This document shows, piece by piece, positions 1 to 7,600 of a stretch of DNA of 30,228 nucleotides. The position numbers and the translations under genes are program-made. The stretch comes from Candidatus Melainabacteria bacterium GWA2_34_9 (GTDB lineage: Bacteria > Cyanobacteriota > Vampirovibrionia > Gastranaerophilales > UBA9971), in NCBI GenBank assembly GCA_001784535.1, contig MFRJ01000110.1:6562-36789 (forward strand), given 5' to 3'. A model generated the notes under the pieces. It ran no database searches and was not told the origin of the DNA. It saw only the letters and a list, made by a program, of their open reading frames with translations. Each line of letters starts with the position of its first letter. The stretch's first letter is position 1.

Positions 1-981
1 AATGTTTTTACTGATTGAACAAGGATCTATATCAACGTGAATAACCTTTGCATCAGGGCAGAATTTGCTTATTTTTCCTGTAACTCTATCACTAAATCTT
101 GATCCAACTGCAAATAGCACATCACAGTTTGTAACAGCAAGGTTTGCCCAATAATTTCCGTGCATTCCGACCATTCCTAAAGAAAGATCATCGGTTTGAG
201 GGAAACCGCCTGTTCCCATAAGAGTATTAACAACAGGAATATTTAATATTTTAGCAAGTTTTAAAAGTTCTTCTGATGCTTCACCTGTAATAACACCTCC
301 TCCGCACATAATAACGGGTCTTTCTGCTTTGCAGAGAAGATTAAGGGATTTGGCAATCTGGAGCGGATGTCCGTTATAATTAGGATTATAACCAGGGAGA
401 TGAATTTTTTCGGGATAAACAAAGTCTGTTTTGTTTACAAGAATATCTTTAGGCATATCAACTATGACAGGTCCGGGTTTTCCTGTTGAGGCTATATGAA
501 AAGCTTCTTTTATTACTCGAGGAAGATCTTTAACATCTTTTACAAGGTAATTATGCTTGCAGCATGATCTTGTAATTCCTACTATATCAGCTTCCTGAAA
601 AGCATCATTTCCTATTAATTCTGATGAAACCTGTCCTGTAAAGACAACTATCGGGTATCCGTCATAATAAGCATTTGCAATACCGGTAATCGCATTACAA
701 GCTCCAGGCCCCGAAGTTACAATAGCAACACCCGGTTTTCCTGTAACTCTTGCGTATCCTTCAGCTGCGTGAATTGCGCCCTGTTCGTGCCTTACCAGAT
801 AGTGTTTAATTTCTTTACAGTTATATAGTTCATTATAAATATGCAGAATCACTCCGCCCGGATATCCAAAAATCTCGTCAACACCTTCTTCTTTGAGGCA
901 TTCAATAAATATTTGTGCTCCTGTAAGTGATTTAAGCTCTTTCTTTAGTTCTTTAGGATTAGTTACATTCATTTTAGACAT
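1..981 (-). CDS. ilvB: Acetolactate synthase large subunit, 5' part (runs off window start)
   Basis: Thiamine-diphosphate enzyme that condenses two pyruvates to acetolactate (or pyruvate plus 2-oxobutyrate), the first common step of valine, leucine and isoleucine synthesis. The 327 visible codons cover the N-terminal TPP-binding domain and part of the central domain. Visible marks are GYPGG (residues 39-43), the catalytic Glu of the VRHEQGA motif (E66), TSGPGACN, and the TGQVSSELIG segment. Biosynthetic AHAS is favoured over other family members because of this motif set, but the C-terminal TPP/Mg2+ motif lies outside the window. The ATG at 979-981 is chosen because a GGAG ribosome site lies 6 nt upstream; the ATG three codons later is a less well spaced alternative. 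The gene is divergent from the gene at 1285. A small regulatory subunit gene (ilvH) may follow outside the window. Confidence 0.93.
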   Translation of the reverse strand, partial: MSKMNVTNPKELKKELKSLTGAQIFIECLKEEGVDEIFGYPGGVILHIYNELYNCKEIKHYLVRHEQGAIHAAEGYARVTGKPGVAIVTSGPGACNAITGIANAYYDGYPIVVFTGQVSSELIGNDAFQEADIVGITRSCCKHNYLVKDVKDLPRVIKEAFHIASTGKPGPVIVDMPKDILVNKTDFVYPEKIHLPGYNPNYNGHPLQIAKSLNLLCKAERPVIMCGGGVITGEASEELLKLAKILNIPVVNTLMGTGGFPQTDDLSLGMVGMHGNYWANLAVTNCDVLFAVGSRFSDRVTGKISKFCPDAKVIHVDIDPCSISKNI

Positions 982-1049
982 TTATTTCTCCGTTTTACAT
1001 TAAAAATCAAATTTAATAAGAACTAGTAATATTATTAATCAGTTTAAAT

Positions 1050-1078
1050 ATTATATCTAAACCAGAAATTTGTTCGAA
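1050..1078 (-). promoter_or_regulatory. Candidate ilvB promoter
   Basis: On the minus strand a perfect -10 TATAAT (1055-1050) sits 17 nt from TTCGAA (1078-1073), a weak -35 match. It would give a leader of about 60 nt. The rest of the 303-nt gap 982-1284 holds no open frame with a ribosome site and no clear T-box or attenuator; a promoter for the gene at 1285 is presumably there but I could not pick one out. Confidence 0.4.
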
Positions 1079-1284
1079 TAATATTTTTAAATGCTACTTA
1101 ATAAAAGTGGAAGATTAATAGTTCGTAGTTTATTTTACCAAAACAAACACTACTCTATATAGATGAAATTTATTAAGAATTGTTTTTTTATATTAAGAAA
1201 TGTTAAAACTATCCGATATATAAGTTAGGCTTTCAGACTTTTATCAAACACATTCTTAATGTTTTATCAATAAGGGGGGTATTT

Positions 1285-1971
1285 ATGATGTCAGAAGCGA
1301 GGTCTCTTAAAGAGTCAGTCGACCTGATTAAAATGAAAACAGATAAATTAGTTGAAGGAAAGGAATGCGGTTTTTTGCTTAAGGATGATGTTTGGGGAAG
1401 AGGCACTCTAATTTTAAAAAGCGGAGTCTACCTCACGGAAGCGATTATTAACAAACTTTTGAACTTTGGTGTAAAAAAAGTAAATGTTGATCTTGATGAT
1501 TTAATCATTGAAGAAACTAACAACGAAGAGCAAAATAAACTAATGAAACAGTTTATTAGGACGCAGAGCGTATTAATTGTAGAAAAAAATCTTATAAATG
1601 CAAGCCTGCTTGTTAAGCAGCTTATTGATAACGGCTTTAAAGAAGGAAATATATTTGTTACAAAAACCCCTGCTACGATAAACAGCTATTTTAGGGCGAA
1701 GCAGATTAATTTTCTTTTTATAGAAGCGGATTTATATGAAAATTGTGCAAAATGTGTTGAAAAATACTCTTTATTGAGAAATACACATACTTATATAATG
1801 GTAAATGCTCTGAATTTAACAGAATTTACCGAATTTAAAAAAGCGGGGATTTCCAGAGTAAAATTTTTATTAAAGTCTTATATAGAAGAAAAGACAAATA
1901 ATCTGATTTTAGATGCACTTAACCAGAACTTTCTTGATTTCTGTAATGAAGAAGAAGTTTTAATTTCTTAA
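1285..1971 (+). CDS. Two-domain protein with a degenerate receiver (pseudo-receiver) domain
   Basis: 228 residues. Residues about 20-70 resemble the short N-terminal module often found in front of HD-GYP proteins (a glycine, then an acidic-rich turn, GxLxLKxGxxLT, and GVKKVNV at the end). Residues about 94-215 have the alternating pattern of a CheY-like receiver: hydrophobic strand SVLIVE, helix, strand NFLFIE, and a conserved-type Lys (LLK, K197). The acidic pair normally at the end of strand 1 is E100-K101, and the phospho-acceptor Asp appears replaced by Glu (E147). If the alignment is right, it cannot be phosphorylated normally and may mimic the phosphorylated state. The ribosome site GGGGGG is 5-6 nt before the ATG; a second ATG follows at once. 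Domain assignments are by eye and moderate in certainty; a partner is not evident from the neighbours. Confidence 0.6.
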   Translation: MMSEARSLKESVDLIKMKTDKLVEGKECGFLLKDDVWGRGTLILKSGVYLTEAIINKLLNFGVKKVNVDLDDLIIEETNNEEQNKLMKQFIRTQSVLIVEKNLINASLLVKQLIDNGFKEGNIFVTKTPATINSYFRAKQINFLFIEADLYENCAKCVEKYSLLRNTHTYIMVNALNLTEFTEFKKAGISRVKFLLKSYIEEKTNNLILDALNQNFLDFCNEEEVLIS

Positions 1972-2052
1972 ACCAACTTACCTTTTAATGGTGGATAAAA
2001 AAGCATGCTGAATTTGTTAAAATGATTCTTAACTAATCAGGGGGGAAAGGGC

Positions 2053-2367
2053 ATGGCAGAAACATTAAAAACAAATTGCATAAAATTTGGCAGAAATGAA
2101 AGGCATGTTCCTGAACTTTTTGACAAAAAACAGCAAAATAAAAACTCTTCAAATAATAAAAAAGAAGAAACTCCTAAAGAAGAATTTAAAACATCTAAAT
2201 TTGTTGACAGAAGTGCGCAATTGAGCGCAAGTCTTAATTCTTTAGCGCTTTCTAATATGATTAATCTACGAAAATCTGAAGCATTAAAATCCCAAATAAA
2301 TCATTTTATTGATAAAAAAGCAGTAATTAAAACTGAAATACTCAATCCTTTTGCTAAAAAAGATTGA
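2053..2367 (+). CDS. Small basic protein with N-terminal FG motif, unknown function
   Basis: 104 residues, lysine- and asparagine-rich, no signal peptide or membrane segment. An FG pair sits at residues 12-13 (CIKFGRNE), as in the other small proteins here at 2401, 24576 and 26479. Residues 25-50 are hydrophilic and probably disordered (runs of K, N, E); residues 55-95 could form helices. A strong purine-rich ribosome site (GGGGGG, then AAAGGGC) precedes the ATG, which supports a real gene. I do not recognise a family. It is convergent with the minus-strand gene at 2401. Confidence 0.6.
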   Translation: MAETLKTNCIKFGRNERHVPELFDKKQQNKNSSNNKKEETPKEEFKTSKFVDRSAQLSASLNSLALSNMINLRKSEALKSQINHFIDKKAVIKTEILNPFAKKD

Positions 2368-2390
2368 GTATAAATAGAATTTTTTATACT
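2340..2390. terminator. Weak AT-rich hairpins between convergent small genes
   Basis: Two overlapping inverted repeats: 2340-2347 with 2362-2369 (8 bp, spanning the stop codon of the plus-strand gene) and AGTATAAA 2367-2374 with TTTATACT 2383-2390, with T-runs in the second arm and after it. Both are weak; they may serve as a poor convergent terminator. Confidence 0.3.
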
Positions 2391-2400
2391 TTAATTTTGT

Positions 2401-2685
2401 TTAAGCAAATAAATTTAGCTTTTGTTTTTCTTGTGCTATCTGTTTTTTTAAATGAGCAATTAAACCACGCTCAGTAGCCACATCTAATTTTGATTCAAGA
2501 TTTATTATTTTGTTTTGAACGCCTAAAGTTTCAAGCTCTTTTTTAGAGTAATTAATGTTAGCGTGTTTAATCCCGAGTATTTGTTCTGCATTTGCTTTTG
2601 CTGCAGAACTGTCTACAATTGCTTTTACAGGGTTATACCTTCTTCCGAAGCTAACATTTTGATTATTTTGTACATTTTCAATCAT
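2401..2685 (-). CDS. Small helical protein with N-terminal FG motif, unknown function
   Basis: 94 residues. NVSFGRR places FG at residues 13-14. The rest looks helical, with a likely coiled-coil segment over residues 55-90 (KIINLESKLDVATERG, then KKQIAQEKQKL). No signal peptide or membrane segment is apparent. The ATG at 2685 has AGGAG 7 nt upstream, good support for translation. It is divergent from the rplJ promoter at 2750, in the place where rplK-rplA would stand in many bacteria. No family recognised. Confidence 0.6.
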   Translation of the reverse strand: MIENVQNNQNVSFGRRYNPVKAIVDSSAAKANAEQILGIKHANINYSKKELETLGVQNKIINLESKLDVATERGLIAHLKKQIAQEKQKLNLFA

Positions 2686-2749
2686 TAATATTCTCCTGTT
2701 TTTTAATTAAATTAATTTCTAATCATTTAAGATTCCTCAAGATAAAAAG

Positions 2750-2779
2750 TTGACAAGTTTTATCACTTCTGTTTACAAT
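2750..2779 (+). promoter_or_regulatory. Promoter for the rplJ-rplL (rpoB) transcript
   Basis: Perfect -35 TTGACA (2750-2755), 18-nt spacer, -10 TACAAT (2774-2779), with an A-run just upstream of the -35. The same spacing and near-identical hexamers occur before glmU and purD. The predicted start near 2786 gives an unusually long leader of about 600 nt before rplJ. A second promoter nearer rplJ cannot be excluded. Confidence 0.65.
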
Positions 2780-2930
2780 TTGTTACAAAAATCAAGGTAA
2801 AGTTTTTTGTAGATGAATTCATGATTGAATTCACTTTATGATGTATAAAAATAAAAAAACATGCAGTTGATTCATGGTTGTAATAAAGTTTGAAACTCAT
2901 ATAATTTTCATGTTGTTTTTTATCGGGAAT

Positions 2931-2980
2931 GAGTTAAAAACCTTTCATATACACAAAGTTGTCTTTTGGATTTTTAACTC
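2931..2980 (+). repeat. Inverted repeat in the rplJ leader
   Basis: GAGTTAAAAA (2931-2940) pairs perfectly with TTTTTAACTC (2971-2980), and CC 2941-2942 can pair with GG 2968-2969 across a bulge. The 30-nt loop contains a smaller CTTT/AAAG pairing. No T-run follows, so it is not an obvious terminator. It lies just upstream of the candidate leader peptide. Role unknown. Confidence 0.5.
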
Positions 2981-3004
2981 TCTTTAAGCAAAAGGGAAGG
3001 AGTG

Positions 3005-3067
3005 ATGGCTAGAAGCAGTAGTTTTAAAATACTGCGATTGGGAAGGGACTATAGAAGGGACTATTAA
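3005..3067 (+). CDS. Candidate 20-residue leader peptide
   Basis: An ATG frame of 20 codons preceded by AAGGGAAGGAG, one of the strongest ribosome-site-like sequences in the window but only about 2 nt from the ATG. The peptide starts MARSSSFK and is basic with five arginines, ending in RDYRRDY; the repeat in the peptide reflects a 12-nt tandem repeat in the DNA (3042-3053 and 3054-3065, one mismatch). A GCAGTA/TACTGC hairpin (3015-3020 with 3030-3035) lies inside the frame. It sits in the middle of the rplJ leader, upstream of the L10-type RNA. It might be a translated leader peptide, or the purine-rich run could belong to an RNA structure instead. Function unknown. Confidence 0.35.
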   Translation: MARSSSFKILRLGRDYRRDY

Positions 3068-3068
3068 G

Positions 3069-3086
3069 ACAGAAAAATTTTTCTGT
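3069..3086. repeat. 18-bp perfect palindrome
   Basis: ACAGAAAAA followed directly by its reverse complement, starting 2 nt after the stop of the candidate leader peptide. The following bases are A-rich rather than T-rich, so it does not look like a terminator for the plus strand. It may be a protein site or a leader RNA hairpin. Confidence 0.45.
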
Positions 3087-3116
3087 AAAAAATGTTTGAT
3101 TTAAAAAACCTTTGTG

Positions 3117-3231
3117 TTATATTTCATGAAACAAACCGCAGACAGTCGGTGGGGGATGCCCCTTTAACAAACCGGAAGCTTATTTAAATACAATTAAGTG
3201 TTTTTCAGGTTCACCGACCGAGGAAATATAA
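3117..3231 (+). ncRNA. Ribosomal protein L10 leader (r-protein autoregulatory RNA)
   Basis: Outer stem TTATATTTC (3117-3125) with GAAATATAA (3223-3231), 9 bp; inner stem GTCGGTG (3145-3151) with CACCGAC (3212-3218), 7 bp; small hairpin GGGG (3152-3155) with CCCC (3159-3162). Between the stems are CCGCAGACA on the 5' side and CGAGG on the 3' side, the internal-loop signature I associate with L10 leaders, including those of cyanobacteria. In this family the L10(L12)4 complex binds the leader and represses its own operon. The position directly upstream of rplJ and the following terminator fit autoregulation by attenuation. Confidence 0.8.
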
Positions 3232-3307
3232 AACAAGTTGGACTTTAAGACTTAGTTATTTATTTATAAATGATGATATAGAGTCAAAAAACTTTTAATA
3301 TTTCCAT

Positions 3308-3339
3308 AAAAAATTCTGCGGTAAAGGCAGAATTTTTTT
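3308..3339 (+). terminator. Intrinsic terminator/attenuator before rplJ
   Basis: AAAAAATTCTGC (3308-3319), 7-nt loop, GCAGAATTTTTT (3327-3338): a perfect 12-bp stem whose 3' arm merges into a run of seven T. It lies between the L10 leader and rplJ, about 50 nt before the start codon, so it must be read through for rplJ to be made from the upstream promoter. This is the classical layout of an attenuated ribosomal operon; I did not find a convincing anti-terminator partner by eye. Confidence 0.8.
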
Positions 3340-3391
3340 GTCTTGTATAAAGCATAATTAGGAAAATACAACATAATCGGAGGTACAAAAA

Positions 3392-3919
3392 TTGGCAACA
3401 AAGGCTTTCAAAACTGAAAAAGTTGAAGAAATAAAAGAAGTCATCGCAAAAGCCAAAGTTGCAATTGTTAGTGATTACAGAGGACTTAGCGTTGCTGATA
3501 TTACTAACTTAAGAAGAAGGCTCCAAAAAGAAGATGGTGATTATACAGTTGTTAAAAACACTTTAGCAAAACTTGCCATCAAAGACACAAAATTTGAAGG
3601 ACTCGAAGAGTTCCTCAAAGGACCTTCTGCGATTGCATTCGGATTTGGAGATGAAGTTGCTCCTGCTAAGGTTATCTTGAAATACCTTAAAGAAGCAAAG
3701 AAAACAAATGAAGTTAAAGGTGGAGTTCTTGACGGAAAAGTTATTACGGCTAAAGAAGTAAGAGCAATATCGGATCTGCCAACCAAACCTGAGCTTATTG
3801 CAAAAATTATGGGCAGCTTAAGTTCACCTGCACAAGGACTTACAAACACATTAAACGGTGTAGCAAGAGCATTAGTTATTGCTATGGAAGAAGTAAGAAA
3901 GCAAAAAGCCGCAAAATAA
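3392..3919 (+). CDS. rplJ: 50S ribosomal protein L10
   Basis: Base of the L7/L12 stalk of the large ribosomal subunit: binds 23S rRNA through its N-terminal domain and L12 dimers through its C-terminal helix. 175 residues, the usual bacterial length. The N-terminal half has VVSDYRGLSVA-type sequence (here IVSDYRGLSV, near residue 30), then VKNTLAKLA and GPSAIAFG, all typical of L10. The start is TTG at 3392, chosen because GGAGG lies 8 nt upstream and no ATG is available nearby. It is followed after 49 nt by rplL, and is probably repressed by its own product through the upstream L10 leader. Confidence 0.97.
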   Translation: MATKAFKTEKVEEIKEVIAKAKVAIVSDYRGLSVADITNLRRRLQKEDGDYTVVKNTLAKLAIKDTKFEGLEEFLKGPSAIAFGFGDEVAPAKVILKYLKEAKKTNEVKGGVLDGKVITAKEVRAISDLPTKPELIAKIMGSLSSPAQGLTNTLNGVARALVIAMEEVRKQKAAK

Positions 3920-3968
3920 TTAATTTTAGTAAAACGTTATAATCAGTTAATAGAAAAAGGAGAACAAA

Positions 3969-4340
3969 ATGAGCGTAGTAGCAGAAATTTTAGAAAAAAT
4001 AGAAACTTTAACATTATTAGAAGCAGCTGAATTAGTAAAATTAATGGAAGATAAATTCGGCGTTTCCGCAGCTGCTCCTGTGGCTGCAGTAGCTGTTGCA
4101 GCTGCTCCTGCTGAAGCTGTTGAAGAAGTTACGGAATTCAATGTAATTCTTGAAAGTGCCGGCGCTAACAAAATTAACGTACTTAAAGAAGTTAGAGCTA
4201 TAACAGGTCTTGGATTAAAAGAAGCAAAAGACTTAGTTGATGCAGCTCCAAAACCAGTTAAAGAAGGCATTAAAAAAGAAGAAGCTGCTGAAATTAAAGC
4301 TAAACTTGAAGCGGCAGGAGCTACAGTTTCCGTTAAATAA
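3969..4340 (+). CDS. rplL: 50S ribosomal protein L7/L12
   Basis: Stalk protein that recruits and stimulates translational GTPases. 123 residues, normal length. The N-terminal dimerisation helices (LTLLEAAELVKLMEDKFGV), an alanine-rich hinge (residues about 35-50, many Ala/Val/Pro) and the globular C-terminal domain with GANKINVLKEVRAITGLGLK are all present. An AAGGAGAA ribosome site lies just before the ATG. The gene probably shares the rplJ transcript; the strong hairpin after it likely ends or attenuates transcription before rpoB, which would help give stalk proteins in excess of polymerase. Confidence 0.98.
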   Translation: MSVVAEILEKIETLTLLEAAELVKLMEDKFGVSAAAPVAAVAVAAAPAEAVEEVTEFNVILESAGANKINVLKEVRAITGLGLKEAKDLVDAAPKPVKEGIKKEEAAEIKAKLEAAGATVSVK

Positions 4341-4453
4341 TCTAAACCTTTTTTCAACGACTTGAATACATTTTGTATAAAGTTATTATTTGAACGAAGG
4401 GTAAAGATAATTTATTTTGGAAGTTAATAAAAAAAGTAAATAAAATAAAGATT

Positions 4454-4506
4454 ATAGTTAAGAACTTGAGGGGTTAAACCTTGAGTTCTTGACTATCATG
4501 TTTTTT
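4454..4506 (+). terminator. Terminator/attenuator between rplL and rpoB
   Basis: An 18-bp stem (4454-4471 with 4479-4496, including a few G-T pairs) with a 7-nt loop GGTTAAA, followed after 4 nt by TGTTTTTT. Its place inside the rplJL-rpoBC block suggests partial termination, separating ribosomal from polymerase expression. The remaining gap 4341-4453 shows nothing else. Confidence 0.65.
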
Positions 4507-4560
4507 GCTATACGATATTACTGGAAAAATATACTATTATTGTATGCAAAAATAATAGTA
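4505..4560 (+). promoter_or_regulatory. Possible rpoB promoter overlapped by an inverted repeat
   Basis: TTGCTA (4505-4510) and TATACT (4530-4535) are 19 nt apart and could be a weak promoter. TACTATTATT (4532-4541) and AATAATAGTA (4551-4560) form a perfect 10-bp inverted repeat with a 9-nt spacer that overlaps the -10 box and the expected start. It could be an operator or a 5' hairpin of the rpoB message. The promoter call is weak; the repeat is certain. Confidence 0.35.
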
Positions 4561-4621
4561 ATTAAATTCTCCAATTTATATAAAAAATTATGGGTGCACC
4601 ACATATTAGGCGAGGTTAATA

Positions 4622-7600
4622 ATGGCTACAAAAATTGTTGAACGCGTTATACCAGATGGAATGAAAGCTTCCAGTCTGGATCAAATGCCTGATTTAACAG
4701 AGATACAGAAAAATTCTTTTGAATGGTTTTTAAAAGAAGGATTAAAAGAAGAACTTTTATCTTTTTCTCCTATAAAAGATTACACAGGCAGGTTAGAATT
4801 ACATTTTTTACCTAATTATACATTTGATAATCCTAAATATACTGTTGAAGAAGCAAGAATTCATGATGCAAGCTATACAAAACAGCTTAGAATTATGATG
4901 AGGCTTGTTAACAGGGATACCGGTGAAATTAAAGAACAAGAAGTATACATTGGCGATATTCCAATGATGACGGACAGGGGTACATTTATTATAAATGGTG
5001 CTGAACGGGTAATCGTCAGCCAAATAGTAAGATCCCCCGGCATTTATTACAAAAGAGAAATTGCCACAACCGGAAAACGTGTATATAATGCAACTTTGAT
5101 ACCTAATAGAGGTGCCTGGTTAAAAATAGAAACCGATATAAATGATGTTATATATGTAAAAATTGATAAAAACAGAAAAATTTTAGCAACCACATTCCTT
5201 AAAGCTCTTGGAATAGGCGTTAATGACATGGAGTCAGTCTTCAGACACAGTGATTTCCTGAAGAAAACCATGGATAAAGATACAACTCAGACAAATGACG
5301 AAGCTTTAATTGAAGTTTATAAAAAGTTAAGACCCGGCGATCCTGCAAGCGCAAGTGGCGGTAAGTCTATCATAGAAAGCAGATTCTTTGATGACAAGAG
5401 ATATGACCTCGGAAAAGTCGGTCGTTATAAATTAAACAAAAAACTTGGGCTTAACCTACATGAAACACAAAGAACTTTAACCGTTCAGGATATTGTTGCT
5501 TCAATTGAATACCTTGTAAACCTTACTTATGATGAAGGTGTGGTTGATGATATCGATCATTTAGGAAACAGACGTATCAGATCAGTTGGTGAATTGTTGC
5601 AGAACCAGTTCAGAATCGGTCTTACAAGGCTTGAACGAATTGTAAGAGAAAGAATGACTCTTCAGGATGCTGAAACATTAACACCGTTAAACTTATTAAA
5701 TACAAAACCTTTAATTGCTGCTATTAAGGAATTCTTTGGTTCATCACAGTTATCACAGTTTATGGATCAGACAAATCCGCTTGCAGAATTAACACATAAA
5801 AGAAGATTATCAGCTCTCGGACCTGGCGGTCTTGCCAGAGAAAGAGCCGGATTTGCCGTAAGGGATATTCACCCTTCACATTACGGAAGAATTTGTCCTG
5901 TAGAAACACCTGAAGGACCTAACGCAGGTCTTATAGGAAGTTTGGCTACTTATGCAAGAGTTAATGAGTACGGATTCATTGAAACACCTTATTATGTTGT
6001 TAAAGATGGTATTGTTACCGATGAAATCAACTACTTAAGCGCGGATGAAGAAGAAACTTCCCGTGTTGCGCCCGGTGATATTCCTATCGATCCTGACGGA
6101 AAAATATCTGTTGATCAGGTTCCATTCCGTTACAGAAGTGAATTTACAATCGGGGAATCTGTTAAGGTTGATTACGTGGGTGTTTCACCTATTCAGATTA
6201 TATCAGTAGGTACTTCTTTAATTCCGTTTGTTGAACATAACGATGCTAACAGAGCTTTGATGGGTTCTAACATGCAACGTCAGGCTGTTCCTCTTTACAA
6301 GGCTGAAAGACCAGTAGTTGGTACAGGTCTTGAAAAAAGAGCTGCTTGCGACTCCGGAATGGTTCTTGTTTCTGAACATGAAGGCGTAGTTGATTATGTT
6401 ACCAGTGATGAAGTCAGAATAAAAGACAAGCAAGGCAAAATTCATAAATATGCTCTTATGAAATTCGTAAGAAGCAACCAGGATACATGTCTTAATCAAA
6501 AACCAATAGTAAGAGCAGGAATGTCTGTTAAAAAAGGGGATCCACTTGCAGATGGAGCATCCACAGATCAAGGAGAGCTTTCTCTCGGTAAAAACGTTCT
6601 TGTAGCATTTATGCCTTGGGAAGGATACAACTACGAGGATGCTATTTTAATCAGTGACAGAGTGTCACATGACGATGTTTATACAAGTATCCATATTGAA
6701 AAACTTGAAATTGATGCTAGAACCACAAAATTAGGACCTGAAGAAATTACAAGGGAAATTCCTAACGTTAGTGAAGACAGTTTAAGGCACCTTGATGAAA
6801 GAGGTATTGTGCGTGTTGGTGCAATGGTTCAAGCTGATGATATTCTTGTAGGAAAGATTACACCTAAGGGTGAATCTGAACATCCTCCTGAAGAAAAACT
6901 TTTAAGAGCAATTTTTGCTGAAAAAGCAAGAGATGTAAAAGATAACAGTTTAAGAGTTCCTCATGGTGAAGGCGGAAGAGTTGTTGACGTAAAAGTTTTC
7001 GACAGAGAAAAAGGCGACGAACTTCCTCCGGGAGCTAATACTGTTATAAGAGTTTATATAGCTCAAAAACGTAAAATCAGAGTGGGCGATAAAATGGCAG
7101 GAAGACACGGAAACAAAGGTATTATTTCCAAAATCCTTCCTAAAGAAGATATGCCGTTCCTTCCTGATGGCACACCTGTTGATATAGTTCTTAATCCTCT
7201 TGGCGTACCTAGTAGGATGAACGTTGGACAAACTTATGAAACCCTTTTAGGACTAGCAGCTTATCTGACAGGAAATTATTATGAAGTTCCTGCATTTGAT
7301 GAAAGATGCGGCGTTACAGAGGCTTCTTTGAATGCAACATCTAACGAAGTTCAAAAAGGAATTGATAAAACCGGCTATGACTGGGTAAATACAAACGGTA
7401 AAGTTACACTTTATGATGGAAGAACGGGAGAACCATTTGATAATCCTGTTTCTGTCGGACTTGCATATATTTTGAAACTTGTTCACTTAGTAGATGACAA
7501 GATTCACGCAAGAAGTACCGGACCTTACAGTCTTGTTACCCAACAGCCATTGGGCGGTAAAGCTCAATTTGGCGGTCAGCGTTTCGGAGAGATGGAAGTT

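Noticed and set aside
2813..2822. Palindrome ATGAATTCAT and nearby GAATTCA copies in the rplJ leader
   Set aside because: Short and AT-rich; expected by chance, and no T-run or frame is linked to them.
3947..4357. Long minus-strand frame opposite rplL
   Set aside because: It is the mirror of the alanine-rich rplL codons and has no ribosome site of its own worth noting; rplL is certain.
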